Made by a program: the position numbers and the translations under genes
Shown here: one piece after another, positions 63,101 through 64,000 of the stretch
Layout of the letters: every line of letters begins with the position of its first letter
Numbering within the stretch: position 1 is the first letter of the stretch
NCBI RefSeq assembly: GCF_022458985.1
Contig: NC_061789.1
Coordinates: 15,780,357 to 15,844,356, forward strand
DNA length: 64,000 nucleotides
Direction of reading: 5' to 3'
From: Mugil cephalus
Lineage: Eukaryota > Chordata > Actinopteri > Mugiliformes > Mugilidae
The notes under the pieces: model-generated
The model's input: the letters and a program-made list of their open reading frames with translations, nothing else
Databases searched by the model: none
What the model was told of the DNA's origin: nothing

Positions 63101-64000
63101 TCCAGAGTGCATGTCAGGGAGATCAGCTTTGCTCCAGTAAAATGTGTGGGCCCAAAATAGGCCTGATCGAAGAATAGTGTTTCATATTACATTGCACAGG
63201 AGACCCGTGCAGCGAAAGCTCTTACCGATGCCCTCTTCACTTTTCTAGACTGAGGTCTCCACTCCTCCGGAGCAGCACACAGAGGGCTCGTATAAGATGC
63301 TAGTCAAGGTCGCAATATCGCCACAGTAAACTTAGAGCCAAGGACAGCGCAAATATAAAACGTTCTGTTTCTTCTCCTGGCCTGAAATTGCCATTGATGA
63401 ACATACTCTACTATTTTAATACATTGCGTTCCTCTGTCAGTATATATGGATTTATAAAAATTGATTTATTGTCACAGAGCTCTAAATGCATCCACAGGCT
63501 CTGTGCATGTAGTGATGTGCATTTTTTTGTGGGCTTGCTCACCTGGGAACGGACTGGACTCACATTCAGACATCGCTGCTACACTTGAGTCCCAATTCTC
63601 TGGGATACGTGCCAAGGCTGCCAACCCAATTCTGGATATCTCTGCTGTGGCAGGACCACGGTTTTTCCCCCTCCAAGCAGCTAATGTTCCCAGCACCAAA
63701 AAGCATTATGCCCTTCCACAGTCCCAGACCTACATATCTGGGTCTGTCACATGTAATGCATTGCCTACAGCAAGAGTGATTTTTGAAAGGCAAGGTGAAT
63801 AGCCAATGACACCGGAAAATAACCCCCTGCAGCTGTAATCCTTGAAATGGTGCAGCAAAAGCTACGGCGTTTTTGTCCAACTGAACTTTCATTCAAGTGG
63901 CAACGGGGCGTCCTGGGTTAATGACTGAAGCTGTGCAGCATATAGTGTTAATTGGATGTGATCGGCGTGAGTCGAGCAAGTCACCGCTATCATCTACTTA

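Larger units (their letters stand above)
53995..64000. other. Noncoding region, mrtfb upstream DNA
   Basis: No recognisable gene in 10 kb. Simple repeats are (GT)n at 56881-56914, (CT)n at 57119-57154, and an A-tract at 57731-57748. Open frames of 60-166 codons occur but lack splice support, family similarity or codon-like composition. An isolated exon-like segment is at 60541-60596 on the plus strand. mrtfb 5' exons may lie here but were not identified. Confidence 0.5.

Overview
The window is vertebrate nuclear DNA from a ray-finned fish, most likely a percomorph teleost. The basis is compact intron-rich genes whose proteins match known vertebrate families, a fish-type pineal aanat2, many Tc1/mariner fragments and simple repeats. 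Gene models were built by reading GT-AG (once GC-AG) junctions and checking that phase is kept through each protein. Five of the seven single-copy models give lengths within a few residues of their human orthologues (human lengths from memory).

Layout, left to right. 1-2.3 kb: upstream DNA or intron 1 of rhbdf1, with no coding signal. 2.3-9.5 kb (+): rhbdf1 (iRhom1), 17 coding exons plus a likely cassette exon. 10.6-11.5 kb (-): aanat2, the melatonin-rhythm enzyme, tail-to-tail with rhbdf1. 15.7-20.8 kb (-): mgrn1, a RING E3 ligase, with a long 3'UTR down to about 13.7 kb. 22.2-29.05 kb (+): cdip1, a LITAF-domain membrane protein. 29.1-30.8 kb (-): polr3k, an RNA polymerase III subunit. 31.4-33.5 kb (+): snrnp25, of the U11/U12 minor spliceosome, head-to-head with polr3k. 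34.7-35.9 kb (+): a coiled-coil plus LITAF-domain gene without a firm name. 38.75-45.85 kb (-): mrtfb, an SRF coactivator, whose 5' coding exon(s) were not found. 46-64 kb: no recognisable gene; probably 5' introns or flank of mrtfb, with a decayed Tc1-like transposon at 52.9-54.0 kb, long homopolymers and other simple repeats.

The gene content corresponds to human 16p13 (POLR3K, SNRNP25, RHBDF1, MGRN1, CDIP1, MRTFB). In tetrapods AANAT lies beside the paralogue RHBDF2 on 17q25, so the rhbdf1/aanat2 pair here looks like the sister copy of an ancestral rhbdf/aanat pair. The genes do not form one pathway. Shared regulation is plausible at three places: the polr3k/snrnp25 promoter, the two tail-to-tail pairs, and an E-box plus CRX/OTX-site cluster in a late rhbdf1 intron that resembles the downstream pineal module described for zebrafish aanat2.

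The items most worth follow-up are that regulatory cluster, a roughly 190-bp near-perfect hairpin in snrnp25 intron 1, the rhbdf1 cassette exon, the PSAP-to-PSVP change in MGRN1, and the coiled-coil LITAF gene with its GC-AG intron next to a transposon remnant. No RNA genes, CRISPR arrays or viral genes were recognised.
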